Origin: Hymenobacter tibetensis
Lineage (GTDB): Bacteria; Bacteroidota; Bacteroidia; Cytophagales; Hymenobacteraceae
Reading direction: 5' to 3'
Assembly (NCBI RefSeq): GCF_022827545.1
Contig: NZ_CP094669.1
Coordinates: forward strand, 4,705,001-4,769,000
Length of the DNA stretch: 64,000 nt
Part shown: in pieces, positions 26,859 to 36,000 of the stretch
How the letters are laid out: each line of letters starts with the position of its first letter
Numbering within the stretch: position 1 is the first letter of the stretch
Program-made: the position numbers and the translations under genes
The notes under the pieces: generated by a model
The model's database searches: none
The model's input: the letters and a program-made list of their open reading frames with translations, nothing else
What the model was told of the DNA's origin: nothing

Positions 26859-27299
26859 ATGTATAACTACGGAATTGGTGGACAGGAGCGTAAACTCGAT
26901 AACGCCCAAGAGTCCATTTCTGATATCCCCCTCAACCGCACGCTACTGGTTCAGAAACTGACCGCCGATGCGCCTGTGCGCGCTCAGGTGGTAGAAGGCC
27001 TGCGCACGCCAGAAGCCGTTTTTGCTCACTTCAAGCCCCAAGTGGAGGTTGAGTTTGAAAAAGAAGACGGCACTATCATCCCGGAGAAGCTGAGCTTTCA
27101 GTCGCTTGGCGATTTTGGCAAGAAGGGTATCATCAACCAGAGTGATTTTCTGCAGGATTTAAACACCCAGGCCGACGATTTGCAGAAGCTGTTGCGGCAA
27201 CTGAAATCCAACAAGATTTTGAAGTCGGCCCTAGACACGCCCGAAACGAAAGCTGCTTTTCTGGCAGCCATTCAGGCCATGATCAGTGAGCTGGAGTAG
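26859..27299 (+). CDS. tssB: T6SS contractile sheath small subunit TssB
   Basis: A 146-residue protein. MYNYGIGGQERKLDNAQESI opens it. The central FKPQVEVEFEKEDGTIIPEKL followed by QSLGDFGKKGII is the TssB/VipA core strand region, and the C-terminal ALDTPETKAAFLAAIQAM helix closes it. TssB pairs with TssC to build the contractile sheath. It lies 63 bases before tssC. Confidence 0.88.
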   Translation: MYNYGIGGQERKLDNAQESISDIPLNRTLLVQKLTADAPVRAQVVEGLRTPEAVFAHFKPQVEVEFEKEDGTIIPEKLSFQSLGDFGKKGIINQSDFLQDLNTQADDLQKLLRQLKSNKILKSALDTPETKAAFLAAIQAMISELE

Positions 27300-27362
27300 C
27301 GCTTGCTTTTCCCTATCCTTGTTTTGATATTTCTCGCATCGTAATAGATAGAGCGCTCCTCT

Positions 27363-28736
27363 ATGGCAATTGAACAACAGAATGCTGCCGCAGCGGCTAA
27401 TTCCCGCGAACGGGAACACGCCCCCGGCCTTGAACAGAACACCCAAACGCTTGCTAAATTCGGCGGTTTCGACCTTTTGGAAACGACCATCGATGGTGCC
27501 TCCAACCTGAACCCAGAAAAGAAGGCCCGCAAAAAAATCTTTCTCACTGAAGACAGCAAGAAAGAAGACCGTCAGCAACTGAAGAAGCGCTTGGCCCTGT
27601 GGCACGAAATGCTCAGCAAAGCCGACACCGTCGCCGACGCCGTGCAGCAGTGTGAGCAGCAAGTGGAATCGTCCATCAACCAGCTCACTGATAATCTCAA
27701 AAAAGCTATTGAGGCTACGCACGACATCGAGCAGTCGTACCGCTCAGTGGCGCTTTTCTACCGCAATACCGACCAGGATCAGGTGAAGAACATTTCCATC
27801 CTGAACGCAGACAAAGATCAGCTACAGGACCTGGACAATACCACCTTTATTGATGCTGTATCCAGCGAGCTAGAGCAGAACTTTGACCGTCTTGACCTGC
27901 GCGACAACTATTCACTGTTGGTAGTGCCTGGCTACTTGGGTTCCAACAAGGTGCTTGACAAATGGGCTAAAATCGCGCACAAGAACAAAGTGATGATGGT
28001 CACGGACTTCGAACACTACGATACGCCCGACGATGTTATCGAATTGTTCGAGGAAGCCAACCTAGCCGGCGGCGATGCCCACAAGTCCAACGTTATTATG
28101 GCGTGCAACTGGCTGGTTGGCCGGGGCAAGTTGGAAGAGCTTGGTGAAGAAGAGGATTTATTTGTGCCGCCTTCCTCCGCGCTAGCCGGCCGGATTTATA
28201 GCACGCTTGCCTCACAAGTCACGGCCGGGCGCAAACACGGCACGTTGAACGAGGTAGACGGCGTACGCTTTCCCTTGCGCAAAAGCGAAATTGCCAACCT
28301 GGAAAAGCTAGGCTTGGTACCCATGGTGAATGAATACGGCCGCGTTATGGCCTTTTCCGCCAAAACGCTTTTCAACGGCGACAACATTGGCCTGCAGACT
28401 TATTCTGTCGTGCGCGTCTTTGATTATGTAACCAAGGTTCTGATTGACTTCCTAAACCGCCGGGCCTTCGAAAACTGGGACCACAACATGCGGATGGACA
28501 TTCAAAGCCAGATCGTACGGTTCCTGGATGGCATTGCCGGCCCAAGCAAGCTGATCGAGAAATTCTCGATCAAACGGTTTGAGCGCGACCCAAACCAAAA
28601 AGACCGGATCCTGCTGGACATTCACATGGTGCCTTACTTCCCAGCCAAGACTTTCTTGGTTTCGCTGGATGGTACCAAAGGCGATGACCCGGATGCACCG
28701 GGCCGCGACTGGAACGCAGAGTATAAACAGCAATAG
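27363..28736 (+). CDS. tssC: T6SS contractile sheath large subunit TssC
   Basis: A 457-residue protein of the Bacteroidota type (DUF5458-like, from memory). An N-terminal charged region (about 1-150) is followed by the conserved sheath core, with LDLRDNYSLLVVPGYLGS, MMVTDFEHYDTPDDVIELFE and VIMACNWLVGRGKL. GRVMAFSAKTLFNGDNIG and the C-terminal insertion strands follow (DILLDIHMVPYFPAKTF-like end). It forms the sheath with TssB. Confidence 0.88.
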   Translation: MAIEQQNAAAAANSREREHAPGLEQNTQTLAKFGGFDLLETTIDGASNLNPEKKARKKIFLTEDSKKEDRQQLKKRLALWHEMLSKADTVADAVQQCEQQVESSINQLTDNLKKAIEATHDIEQSYRSVALFYRNTDQDQVKNISILNADKDQLQDLDNTTFIDAVSSELEQNFDRLDLRDNYSLLVVPGYLGSNKVLDKWAKIAHKNKVMMVTDFEHYDTPDDVIELFEEANLAGGDAHKSNVIMACNWLVGRGKLEELGEEEDLFVPPSSALAGRIYSTLASQVTAGRKHGTLNEVDGVRFPLRKSEIANLEKLGLVPMVNEYGRVMAFSAKTLFNGDNIGLQTYSVVRVFDYVTKVLIDFLNRRAFENWDHNMRMDIQSQIVRFLDGIAGPSKLIEKFSIKRFERDPNQKDRILLDIHMVPYFPAKTFLVSLDGTKGDDPDAPGRDWNAEYKQQ

Positions 28737-28835
28737 TTGGGGAAATGCAGAGCAGACATGCTGAATGAAGTGAATAGCCTGTAGTAAAGTAATTCTTTTC
28801 AATCACCCATTTTTTAACCCTAACCCATTTGTATT

Positions 28836-29237
28836 ATGGCCTCATTTAGTGCGTTTTTCAATGCCGCTGGCAGCGGTGACTGCGAAGTAGTAAGCTGCAG
28901 CTACTCCTTCGACCAAGCCATTGACGACAAAGGTCGTCCATCGTCTAAGGTGCAAGGCGGTACTATTAAAGTGACTATTGTTTCTACTGATAGCTCGGCC
29001 CTGGTAGGCTGGATGCTGGACCCTTACAAGCGCGAGAGCGGCAAAATCACCTTTAAGCGCATCGACCAAGATTCGACTTTGAAGGAGATTTCTTTCGAAG
29101 AGGCATATTGCGTAAGCTACGCCGAGCACTTCGATGCTCGCGGTGCTGACACCAACACGTCTATGACGTTGAGCCTAACTATTTCGGCAAACAAAATCAA
29201 CGCCAACGGTTCGACCCTCGATAACCGCTGGGTATAA
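28836..29237 (+). CDS. tssD: T6SS inner tube protein TssD (Hcp)
   Basis: A 133-residue Hcp-fold protein. It has CEVVSCSYSFDQAIDDKGRP and GGTIKVTIVSTDSS near the N-terminus, and LVGWMLDPYKRESGKITFKR and FEEAYCVSYAEHFDARG in the second half. The length and motifs match the Bacteroidota TssD family. It stacks as hexamers inside the sheath and is itself secreted. A strong terminator follows. Confidence 0.92.
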   Translation: MASFSAFFNAAGSGDCEVVSCSYSFDQAIDDKGRPSSKVQGGTIKVTIVSTDSSALVGWMLDPYKRESGKITFKRIDQDSTLKEISFEEAYCVSYAEHFDARGADTNTSMTLSLTISANKINANGSTLDNRWV

Positions 29238-29249
29238 CTAGCTAAATTT

Positions 29250-29286
29250 AAAAAGCCCCGGCAACACATGTTGTCGGGGCTTTTTT
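29250..29286 (+). terminator. Terminator after tssD
   Basis: AAAAGCCCCGGCAA pairs with TTGTCGGGGCTTTT (one G-T wobble) around a short loop (CACATG), then continues in T. It starts about 13 bases after the tssD stop. Confidence 0.88.
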
Positions 29287-29592
29287 GTGATTCAGTAATT
29301 ATAGATACCGCATGGGCATAAGTTTTTCTGCTGGTGATGCGCTAGCCGTAGTTATCAATTTTGGCGTGCAATTAGCTCTATCACTTAGTTGAGAGAATCA
29401 AGCTTTTTTCCTTTAACGAGCACGTAATAACTCACATTTTCCGTTTTGGTCTAATCTACCTCTGATGTCGTCCGCTTGTGTAGGGCACACTCCTTTCTTA
29501 CACCTAATGCATCACTTATTATGTATCAAATTCATACCTAATTGTTTGCTAGCACCTGCGTCAAATAAATGTAGACACTCTGCACTTACTAT
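29287..29592. other. AT-rich spacer after the T6SS structural genes
   Basis: 306 bases without ORF, repeat or hairpin that I can support. The base composition drops sharply compared with the T6SS genes and marks the border of the effector/immunity zone. Confidence 0.4.
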
Positions 29593-30084
29593 TTACTGGT
29601 TATCATATGCATCACCTAGTGACTGGTAATCATCTTTCAGCCAATAAGGGTACTCCCCTTTGTTAGCGAAAAGAGCTGTCAATAACTCTATAAATGAGCT
29701 AGCTATAAGGGGCTGTTCTCCGACAATTCCGTGTCTGTCCCAGAAACTGTCATAGCATTTACCTAGGCGCTCCTTTGCTAAGTCTATTGTTACATACTGT
29801 GCTTTTCCATCAGTAGCAATTACAAACCAATTATAACTGATGTCATCTTTTATTTCTTCCCCTGCTATGATTGGGTTGGCTCTTTGGAAATTATCAAATC
29901 CAACAATTTTCAACGGATATTCTGCCGTTTCAAATAGCTTGATATAACTGTAGTTTTCCAAATAGTATTGTAAGTCTTTCGGGAGGTTGTATTCTGTTTG
30001 AAATAATAAAGGGGGCGTTCTTTTCGCAACAACACAGTCACTGGTGTTAGCTATAGTAGCAATAAGATCCTCTAAGGTTTCCAT
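29593..30084 (-). CDS. SMI1/KNR4 (SUKH) family immunity protein
   Basis: A 163-residue SUKH-superfamily protein. LPKDLQYYLENYSYIKLFE is the typical opening helix-strand. ISYNWFVIATDGKAQYVTIDL and the DSFWDRHGI and SLGDAYD segments match the common SMI1/KNR4 pattern. Such proteins neutralise polymorphic toxins. Upstream on the same strand (30128-30342) there is only a decayed Rhs core, so the cognate toxin is gone and this is an orphan immunity gene. Its AT-rich composition fits horizontal exchange. Confidence 0.8.
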   Translation of the reverse strand: METLEDLIATIANTSDCVVAKRTPPLLFQTEYNLPKDLQYYLENYSYIKLFETAEYPLKIVGFDNFQRANPIIAGEEIKDDISYNWFVIATDGKAQYVTIDLAKERLGKCYDSFWDRHGIVGEQPLIASSFIELLTALFANKGEYPYWLKDDYQSLGDAYDNQ

Positions 30085-30127
30085 AGTATTTAAATATGAA
30101 TTTATAGCTCAAACACTGCGTTTAGGT

Positions 30128-30342
30128 AGGCATTCAGAATGCTGTAGCCGCCTTAAGCTGTAAGCTCGGCCATGGGCGCAAAGCTCCCTTCTTCAAAAGA
30201 GTTACGTCATTGAGTCTTGCACAGCTCGCTGCTTGGGTTCACATCCAATTCCTGCCACTCCTACAAAGGCTGATTGCCACCCTCAGACCCAGCTGTAACT
30301 TGGCTATGCCGAAAAGGCTAACACGTCGTAGGTGAAGGGTAC
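30128..30342 (-). pseudogene. Decayed Rhs core fragment
   Basis: Read on the minus strand in broken frames, this stretch gives PFTYDVLA, GGNQPL(stop)EWQELDV and FEEGSFAPMAELTA(stop)GGYSI. The intact Rhs gene (33026-37141) reads RFTYDALG, DGHKPLHEWTSLEV and FEEEDFAPVGKLQ in the same order and with about the same spacing. At least three stops or frame changes interrupt it. The toxin end is absent, and the SUKH immunity gene starts about 45 bases further on. Confidence 0.7.
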
Positions 30343-30348
30343 CAGAGC

Positions 30349-30552
30349 TTAATACACTAGCAGGATGCCGACTGTTTTATCGATTGGCTTACCTGTGTAC
30401 TCTTCCTGAACGGGCCCTTCCCACCCACAGGGAATATGACCAGCTTTGTATAGCGGCAAAAAGTCTAGGAAAAAGATGGACAGACGCGGGGCTATTTTCT
30501 GGTAGTGATTCTCCATGCACATAGCAAGAAAGATCCAATCACAATCAGCCAC
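30349..30552 (-). pseudogene. C-terminal remnant of an immunity-like protein
   Basis: 67 codons with a GTG as first usable start. The frame is open further upstream but runs into the neighbouring gene in another frame. FLDFLPLYKAGHIPCGWEG followed by a short strand ending in ILLVY resembles the C-terminus of a family common beside polymorphic toxins. It looks like a truncated gene between two Rhs remnants. Confidence 0.45.
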
Positions 30553-30584
30553 AATAACCTGCTTTTTAGCTAGCCTTAGCTGGC

Positions 30585-30962
30585 CTACTTGGTGGCATGA
30601 AGATCAGAGAGTGTACCGGTTCTCAGATCAAACGTACACGCGGTATCATAGGGCTTGTATTCATCGGTGAGCAGAATAGTCGTGACATTGTCCTCGCCCG
30701 GCACAAACCAGACCGCATACACTCCTGTTACTTCGTGCTCCAACTTGGGCATCGGCGGGCGCACTTTCACTGATCCGTCTTCCACATACAGGGCCAGGTT
30801 TTGCTGCCCGCTTTCCCGAATATCTGACTGGACAATCACTTGGTTCAGGTGCTTGACGTAATTGGCTTCGACTGGGTACTGAAAGTGCAGTTCGACAGGT
30901 TGTCCCGCCGCCTGCCACGAAACGGTCTGGTGGTCCTTGCTAACTTTAAATTTGGTAATCAT
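30585..30962 (-). CDS. Putative immunity protein of the decayed Rhs toxin
   Basis: A 125-residue soluble, beta-rich protein (MITKFKVSKDHQTVSWQAAG at the start; GVYAVWFVPGEDNVTTILLTD in the middle) with no family I recognise. It starts 23 bases after the stop of the decayed Rhs toxin end (30986-31745) on the same strand. That is the position of a cognate immunity gene. Its frame is intact although the toxin is broken, which fits retention for protection. Confidence 0.55.
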   Translation of the reverse strand: MITKFKVSKDHQTVSWQAAGQPVELHFQYPVEANYVKHLNQVIVQSDIRESGQQNLALYVEDGSVKVRPPMPKLEHEVTGVYAVWFVPGEDNVTTILLTDEYKPYDTACTFDLRTGTLSDLHATK

Positions 30963-30985
30963 GGTTGCTACTTAATCTTTTTAGG

Positions 30986-31745
30986 TCAGCATACAGGCTT
31001 CAGATGATTCATGCGGTCGGCTAGGAGCACGCGTAGCTCGATTTGATGGCGGGCGCTACCGGGGAGGTAAGTACCGGCCTTGGGGCCGAGCTACGGCCCA
31101 ATTGGGCCGCGGAAGATGGGAACATCCTTAATAACCTCATACTCCTAGACGTAGTCCACGCTTTCTTTCCAGTCTGAGCGAACGGCAAGCTTATCTTGTA
31201 CAAACTGCACATCTGGAATCTTATCGGTAGTGCTAAACCCACCGGGTCGCGTGGCTGGCTGGCCCTTCGACATGGCCATGCGAATACGCGTTTTTTTGCC
31301 TGCCTTCAAGGTTTCAAGCGTTGGCGTATAGTTAATCTTTGGGCCAAGGGCTAGTGTCGGCCTGCAGGCGCTTGTATTCAGCTAGGCTTTCGGCCCTATT
31401 AGGGACCTGTCCCTTGGTTTCCTTTTAGAAGTCATTCCAAGGGTTGCCTCTGTGCGTGGCCCCACACTCCCTCAGGCCGAGGATATCAACCTTTTTGTGC
31501 GGACTAGGCACGTAGGCACATAAAGGCCGAACCTCGAGCCAAGCTCGTAGTGTCTTGGGAGATATAGCCACCACTTTCGGGGTCATAGTAGCGGAAGCGG
31601 TTATAGTAGAGGCCGGTTTCGGTGTCCTCATACTGGCCTTGGTAGCGGAAAGGACAGGCAGTAGTGGGCTCCACCTGAGCGCGTCGTTGCACGTAGCTGT
31701 TGAGTTCTGCCGTCCAGGCAATTTGCCCCTGCCCGTCAGCAATTA
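30986..31745 (-). pseudogene. Orphan Rhs C-terminal end with broken toxin domain
   Basis: The first part in minus-strand reading (31745 to about 31505) encodes [36 protein letters not shown] and [15 protein letters not shown]. This is nearly identical to the end of the intact Rhs core (33026-37141). A frameshift follows, then [16 protein letters not shown], the end of the core. The toxin part reads in pieces (SLAEYKRLQADTSPWP; INYTPTLETLKAGKKTRIRM; GGFSTTDKIPDVQFVQDKLA; GTYLPGSARHQIELRVLLAD) with at least three stops and one more frameshift. The toxin family is not recognised. There is no N-terminal Rhs part; the fragment begins abruptly at about 31745. Confidence 0.8.
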
Positions 31746-31819
31746 AAAAGGAGTACTTAGGTATTTATAGCAATATAAAATATATAGTACAGTAATTATT
31801 AACAAGCATCTTAAATATA

Positions 31820-31877
31820 GCCTACTACAGTCGCTGCGTGTAAATTCATGAATTTACACGCAGCGACTGTAGTAGGC
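31820..31877. repeat. Perfect 58-bp palindrome
   Basis: Two 29-base arms meet without a spacer (centre between 31848 and 31849, CA|TG), and every pair matches. It starts GCCTACTACAGTCGCTGCGT and ends with the reverse complement. The outward bases 31819 and 31878 do not pair. It lies in AT-rich, gene-free DNA beside the Rhs remnant. It could be a terminator-like structure, fused terminal repeats of a mobile element or a recombination site. Confidence 0.9.
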
Positions 31878-31990
31878 ATTCAATATTATGTTTACCGTAT
31901 ATAAACTGAATTTGGGGCGTTATAATCATTGTTAATAACAAAATCATCGTTATTGCACTCTTCTATTTTATCATCTGAAAATAGCGATTC

Positions 31991-32300
31991 CTAAAGCCAA
32001 GTTAGAAATAGTACAATACTATTAGGCGCTTCCATAAGAATATTCCCATATAGAAAAATATATTGGAAACTATACTTACTGCCTTTTGTGCCTATGATAT
32101 AGGATAATGTATTTCTAACCATCTCATTACTTTTGGGACCATACCGCTTAAAATTAGCAAGAATGTTCACTTCAAAGAACAATTTGGTTTCAGACTCCTT
32201 GTTAGGATCGAGGTGGCTTAAATTATCTATGTCTTGATCAGACAAGGAGAACAAAGGATCAAACAATCTGCTGATGTAGTGAATGTTAACTTTTTTTCAT
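31991..32300 (-). pseudogene. Small gene frameshifted at an A7 tract, possible immunity gene
   Basis: The frame from 32266 to 31991 has no ATG start. Upstream, an A-rich ribosome-binding region and ATG (32300) are followed by seven A bases (32291-32297 on this strand) and an immediate stop. With six A bases the reading would be MKKVNIHYISRLFDPLFSLS and run on into the downstream frame, giving about 102 residues. So one base in a homopolymer separates an intact small protein from a null. The family is not recognised; the position in the Rhs tail zone suggests immunity. Confidence 0.5.
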
Positions 32301-32597
32301 TTTATCACTGGGAAAGTTGTGTAAGGCGAACCATTTCTATAAACAACTTTTACCTTATCAGTCTGCATCAACGCATCACCTCGTTTCGCACAAACGTCAC
32401 AAATTATGCTATCCATTATGATATTAACTATGCCATTTGCGTAAAACAGCGCGCATGTGATATAACAGAGGTGGCCGCTATACTCTAATTGTTGCTTATA
32501 ACAACTAGCACTATTGATAATTTACTACTACCCCAGAGCACCACTTCCAGACAAAAAATAGCATGATATACGAGTCAAAACCACAAGCAAAGTCTAG
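32301..32597. other. AT-rich spacer without genes
   Basis: About 300 bases of AT-rich DNA between the frameshifted small gene and the Rhs immunity gene. No ORF, repeat or terminator that I can support. Confidence 0.35.
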
Positions 32598-33029
32598 TTA
32601 ATTCAAACAATTAGATTTAAAATTAGACAGACTATCCCTTAAATCGAAATAGCTATTCTCTTCAAGCTTTTTTCGATACAGCATATAGAAAGCGTAAGCT
32701 TCATTATATAAACTACTTGCTAATTCTTTATGATTAACAAACATTTTTACTTCTGCATTTCCTATATACAATAGCTTACCCTCCTTTCCAATATCAATAG
32801 AAAAAGAAGAATCGGTTCCAATAAATTTAATTTTGTTGTGTCCACCTAAAATGACTTTGTATACAGAATCGAGGAGGTCGGATAATGATACAAAAATCAT
32901 CATAGATTGATCTGGCACTTTATTACAAGATGATATAACGCTATCGTTTTGGTGAATTTCCATGTCACCCTGTTCAAAAGCGGATATTTCATCATCTATC
33001 AATGAAATACTGAATTTAAATTTTATCAT
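32598..33029 (-). CDS. Putative cognate immunity protein of the PAAR-Rhs toxin
   Basis: A 143-residue soluble protein without signal peptide or membrane helix (MIKFKFSISLIDDEISAFEQ; SMMIFVSLSDLLDSVYKVIL; HKELASSLYNEAYAFYMLYR). I do not recognise a family. Its ATG overlaps the Rhs stop codon in ATGA, so its translation is coupled to the toxin gene, and its AT-rich base composition matches the toxin end. This is the standard layout of an Rhs toxin and its immunity protein. Confidence 0.7.
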   Translation of the reverse strand: MIKFKFSISLIDDEISAFEQGDMEIHQNDSVISSCNKVPDQSMMIFVSLSDLLDSVYKVILGGHNKIKFIGTDSSFSIDIGKEGKLLYIGNAEVKMFVNHKELASSLYNEAYAFYMLYRKKLEENSYFDLRDSLSNFKSNCLN

Positions 33030-36000
33030 GGACCAGTAATTACAGGAAACATTGAAATGATTCGGTTGCCATCGTGAGAGTCTGTTACTACTCTAACAAG
33101 ATCTTTTCGCCCATTAATAACTATTTTCTTTTCAAATGTCTGTATTTGTTTGTTTGGATCTGACACCCTTTTACCTTTAGCTACTACCTTATTAGCACCT
33201 TTCTGAATTTGTTGCCTGCTTGTCCCGGGTGCAAATAGGTCACCAGGGCCTTTGGGACTATTTCCAGTTATGTGACGCTCATCAATGTGTTGCCATCCTT
33301 CTTTTGTATTACCATTATCAAGCCTTGGCTTCTGACGGGTACAAGCTAATCCCCATTCATCAAGCCAACTCGTAGGATCTGGAACATATGCATACAAAGA
33401 AGCTCCTCCAAAGATCCTAATAGGATCCTGGCTAATATAATTACCACTTTCAGGGTCATAGTAGCGGAAGCGGTTGTAGTAGAGGCCCGTTTCCACATCT
33501 TCATATTGGCCCTGGTAGCGGAAGGGGCAGTTGGTGGTGGGCCCGGTCTGAGCACGTCGCTGCCCATAGCTGCTAAGCTCCGCTGACCAAACGACTTGAC
33601 CTTGCCCATCATGCAGCTGTAAGGGCGTGCCCAGATGGTCCGTGACCACACTATAGGCTGCTTGCCCCTGCAACTTGCCGACCGGGGCGAAGTCCTCTTC
33701 TTCAAACAGCCAAGTGATGACCTCAGCTGCGTCATCAGCGTCGACTTCGAGGCTCGTCCATTCGTGTAGCGGCTTGTGGCCATCCCAAACCCAGCGCGTG
33801 ACCTTACCCCTATACAACTTGCTTACCCGTCGGCCTAAGGCGTCGTAGGTGAAGCGCACTACGTCGCCATCTGGTCGCACGACCTCGGCCAAGTGGCCGG
33901 CCGGCAGCCAGGCATAGCGCCATTCGTCGCCGTGGGCCGTTATCTTCTGGCTCAGGTTGCCCGCTGTATCGTAGCTGTAGCGCGTGCCGTTGGCTTCGAG
34001 CAGCTGCCCAGCCGGCCCATAGCGCCGATCCTGGCGTTGTGGGGTAGTGAACAAGTTGCCCACCGCATCAGGCAGGCGCAGCTCGTGCCGGCCGTCGCCG
34101 AAGTGGGTAGCGGCCAGGTTGCCGAAGGCATCATGCTCGAAGCGGGTGAGCCCATGTTGGCTGTCTTCAATCTGTGTAAGCCGGTCGCCGGCTTGCCAGC
34201 CGTAATGACGCACTCGCTCGGGCTGTCCTACCTTTGCCCGAATGCGTTGCTCCACCGGGCGGCCTAGCGTGTCGCGCTTCCATCTCGTGCGCACCCCTCC
34301 GCTGAGCGTGCGTTGCAATTCCAGACCTTGCGGATCCCGCTCAAATAGGGCTTGCCAACTACCGGCTTTGATCTGCTCAACGCTCCCACTGGCATCGTGA
34401 CTATAGCGAACTTCGGCCCCTAAGGAAGATGTCAGACTAGTCCGGTTGCCGAAGATATCGTAATCACTCGTAACAGTATATTCACCCTGCTGCTCCTGTA
34501 AAATTGCTCCTAGTAGGTCGCGCTCAAATTGTACAGTGGCGGTTGCATTAGTAGCTTCAAGTAGCGCCCCGTCAGCACGGTAGAGATAGTTCTCGCTGCT
34601 GCCGTCGCCGTAGAGGACTTCTAGTACGCGCCCGGCTCGGTCGTAGCTATAGCGGGTGCGCTGGCCAGTGGGCATAGTAAGTTCGGCCACACGCCCCCCC
34701 ACATCGCGCTGGTAGTGTCGCGTGAGTCCATCAAACCCGGCTTCGCTCACCACGTCGCCCTCCGCATCGAGTTCGAAGCGGTAAGTCAGCCCATGCTCGT
34801 TTACTACTGCCCGCAATCGGCCCTCCGAATCGTAGAGGAATTCCACCGCCGTACCCGCTTCCGCGCGCCGAATCAGGCAGGTCAAGCCCCGATAGGCATA
34901 CTGTACGGTATGATGACGGTCCTGGGCGTGCGTGACGTTACCGAGGGAATCGTAGCGGAAGTGGCGTACGTTACCATCAGGCTCATGCACGGTCGTGACG
35001 CGGTTGAGCAAATCATACTCGCGCCACTGCACGTTGCCGCGCGGATCACTGCTTTTATGCACGCGCCCCCACTGGTCGTAAAGCCACCTGCTGCGCTGGC
35101 CATCAGCAGTTTGAACTTCTAATAGGTTACCGGCAGCATCATAAGTTAGCGTCGTTGTTCGGCCACTGACCTGATCCGTAATGGTGTGCAAACGGCCGTT
35201 GGTATACGTGTACTGCATTGCCCGACCCATTGGGTCGGTGCGCTGGGCTAAGTAGCCGTCATCAGTGTAGCTCCATTGCCACTGGCCGCCTACCGCATCG
35301 GTAAGCTGGATCAACCGGCTCTGCGCATCGTACACCCGCAGTAGTTGCGCCCCATCGGGCAACTCAGTCAATATGCAGTTACCACGCTCATCGTACTCGT
35401 AGCGGGTCTCATTACCGAGCGGATCGGTTTCGCTGATTAATTCGCTGTATTCATTGTACTCTGTTACCGTCAAGCCACCCCGACCGTCGAACAGACGGGT
35501 TACCAGTCCCGACTCGGGGTCGTACTCATACACCCAGTGAGCACCTACGGAATTGGTAGCAATCGTCTGGTGGGCGTCCAAATTGTAGGTCAGCCGGTCG
35601 GCATAGAACCCCTCGTTGCCCCACACATGTACGCAACGCGCCGACGTTTCCTCTCCTTCGTACTCGTAATTGAATGTAACCCCGTTTTTGTAAGTACACT
35701 GTGTCAGCAGCCCCCCCGCGTAGGTGTACTGCCACGCCTGGTTCAGCGCATCGGTTACCCGCGTGAGCCGGCCTTTACGGTCATAGGTGTAGCGCACGAG
35801 ATATACCAAACCACGCGGCTCGGTCGGATGCGGTGCCTGAATAGCCACGATGCGCCCTTGGTCGTCATGTTCTACAGTCAGCAAGCGGCCGGCACTATCT
35901 CGAATTCCCCTTAAGAAGCCCTGCATCGAATAGTCGAATTCAATGACGGCGCGGTTAACTGGACTTTCCAGTCGAGCCAGCTTATAGGAATCGGTGGCCT

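Noticed and set aside
30655..30861. Plus-strand small frame opposite the putative immunity gene
   Set aside because: No family features and opposite strand to a coherent toxin-immunity layout.
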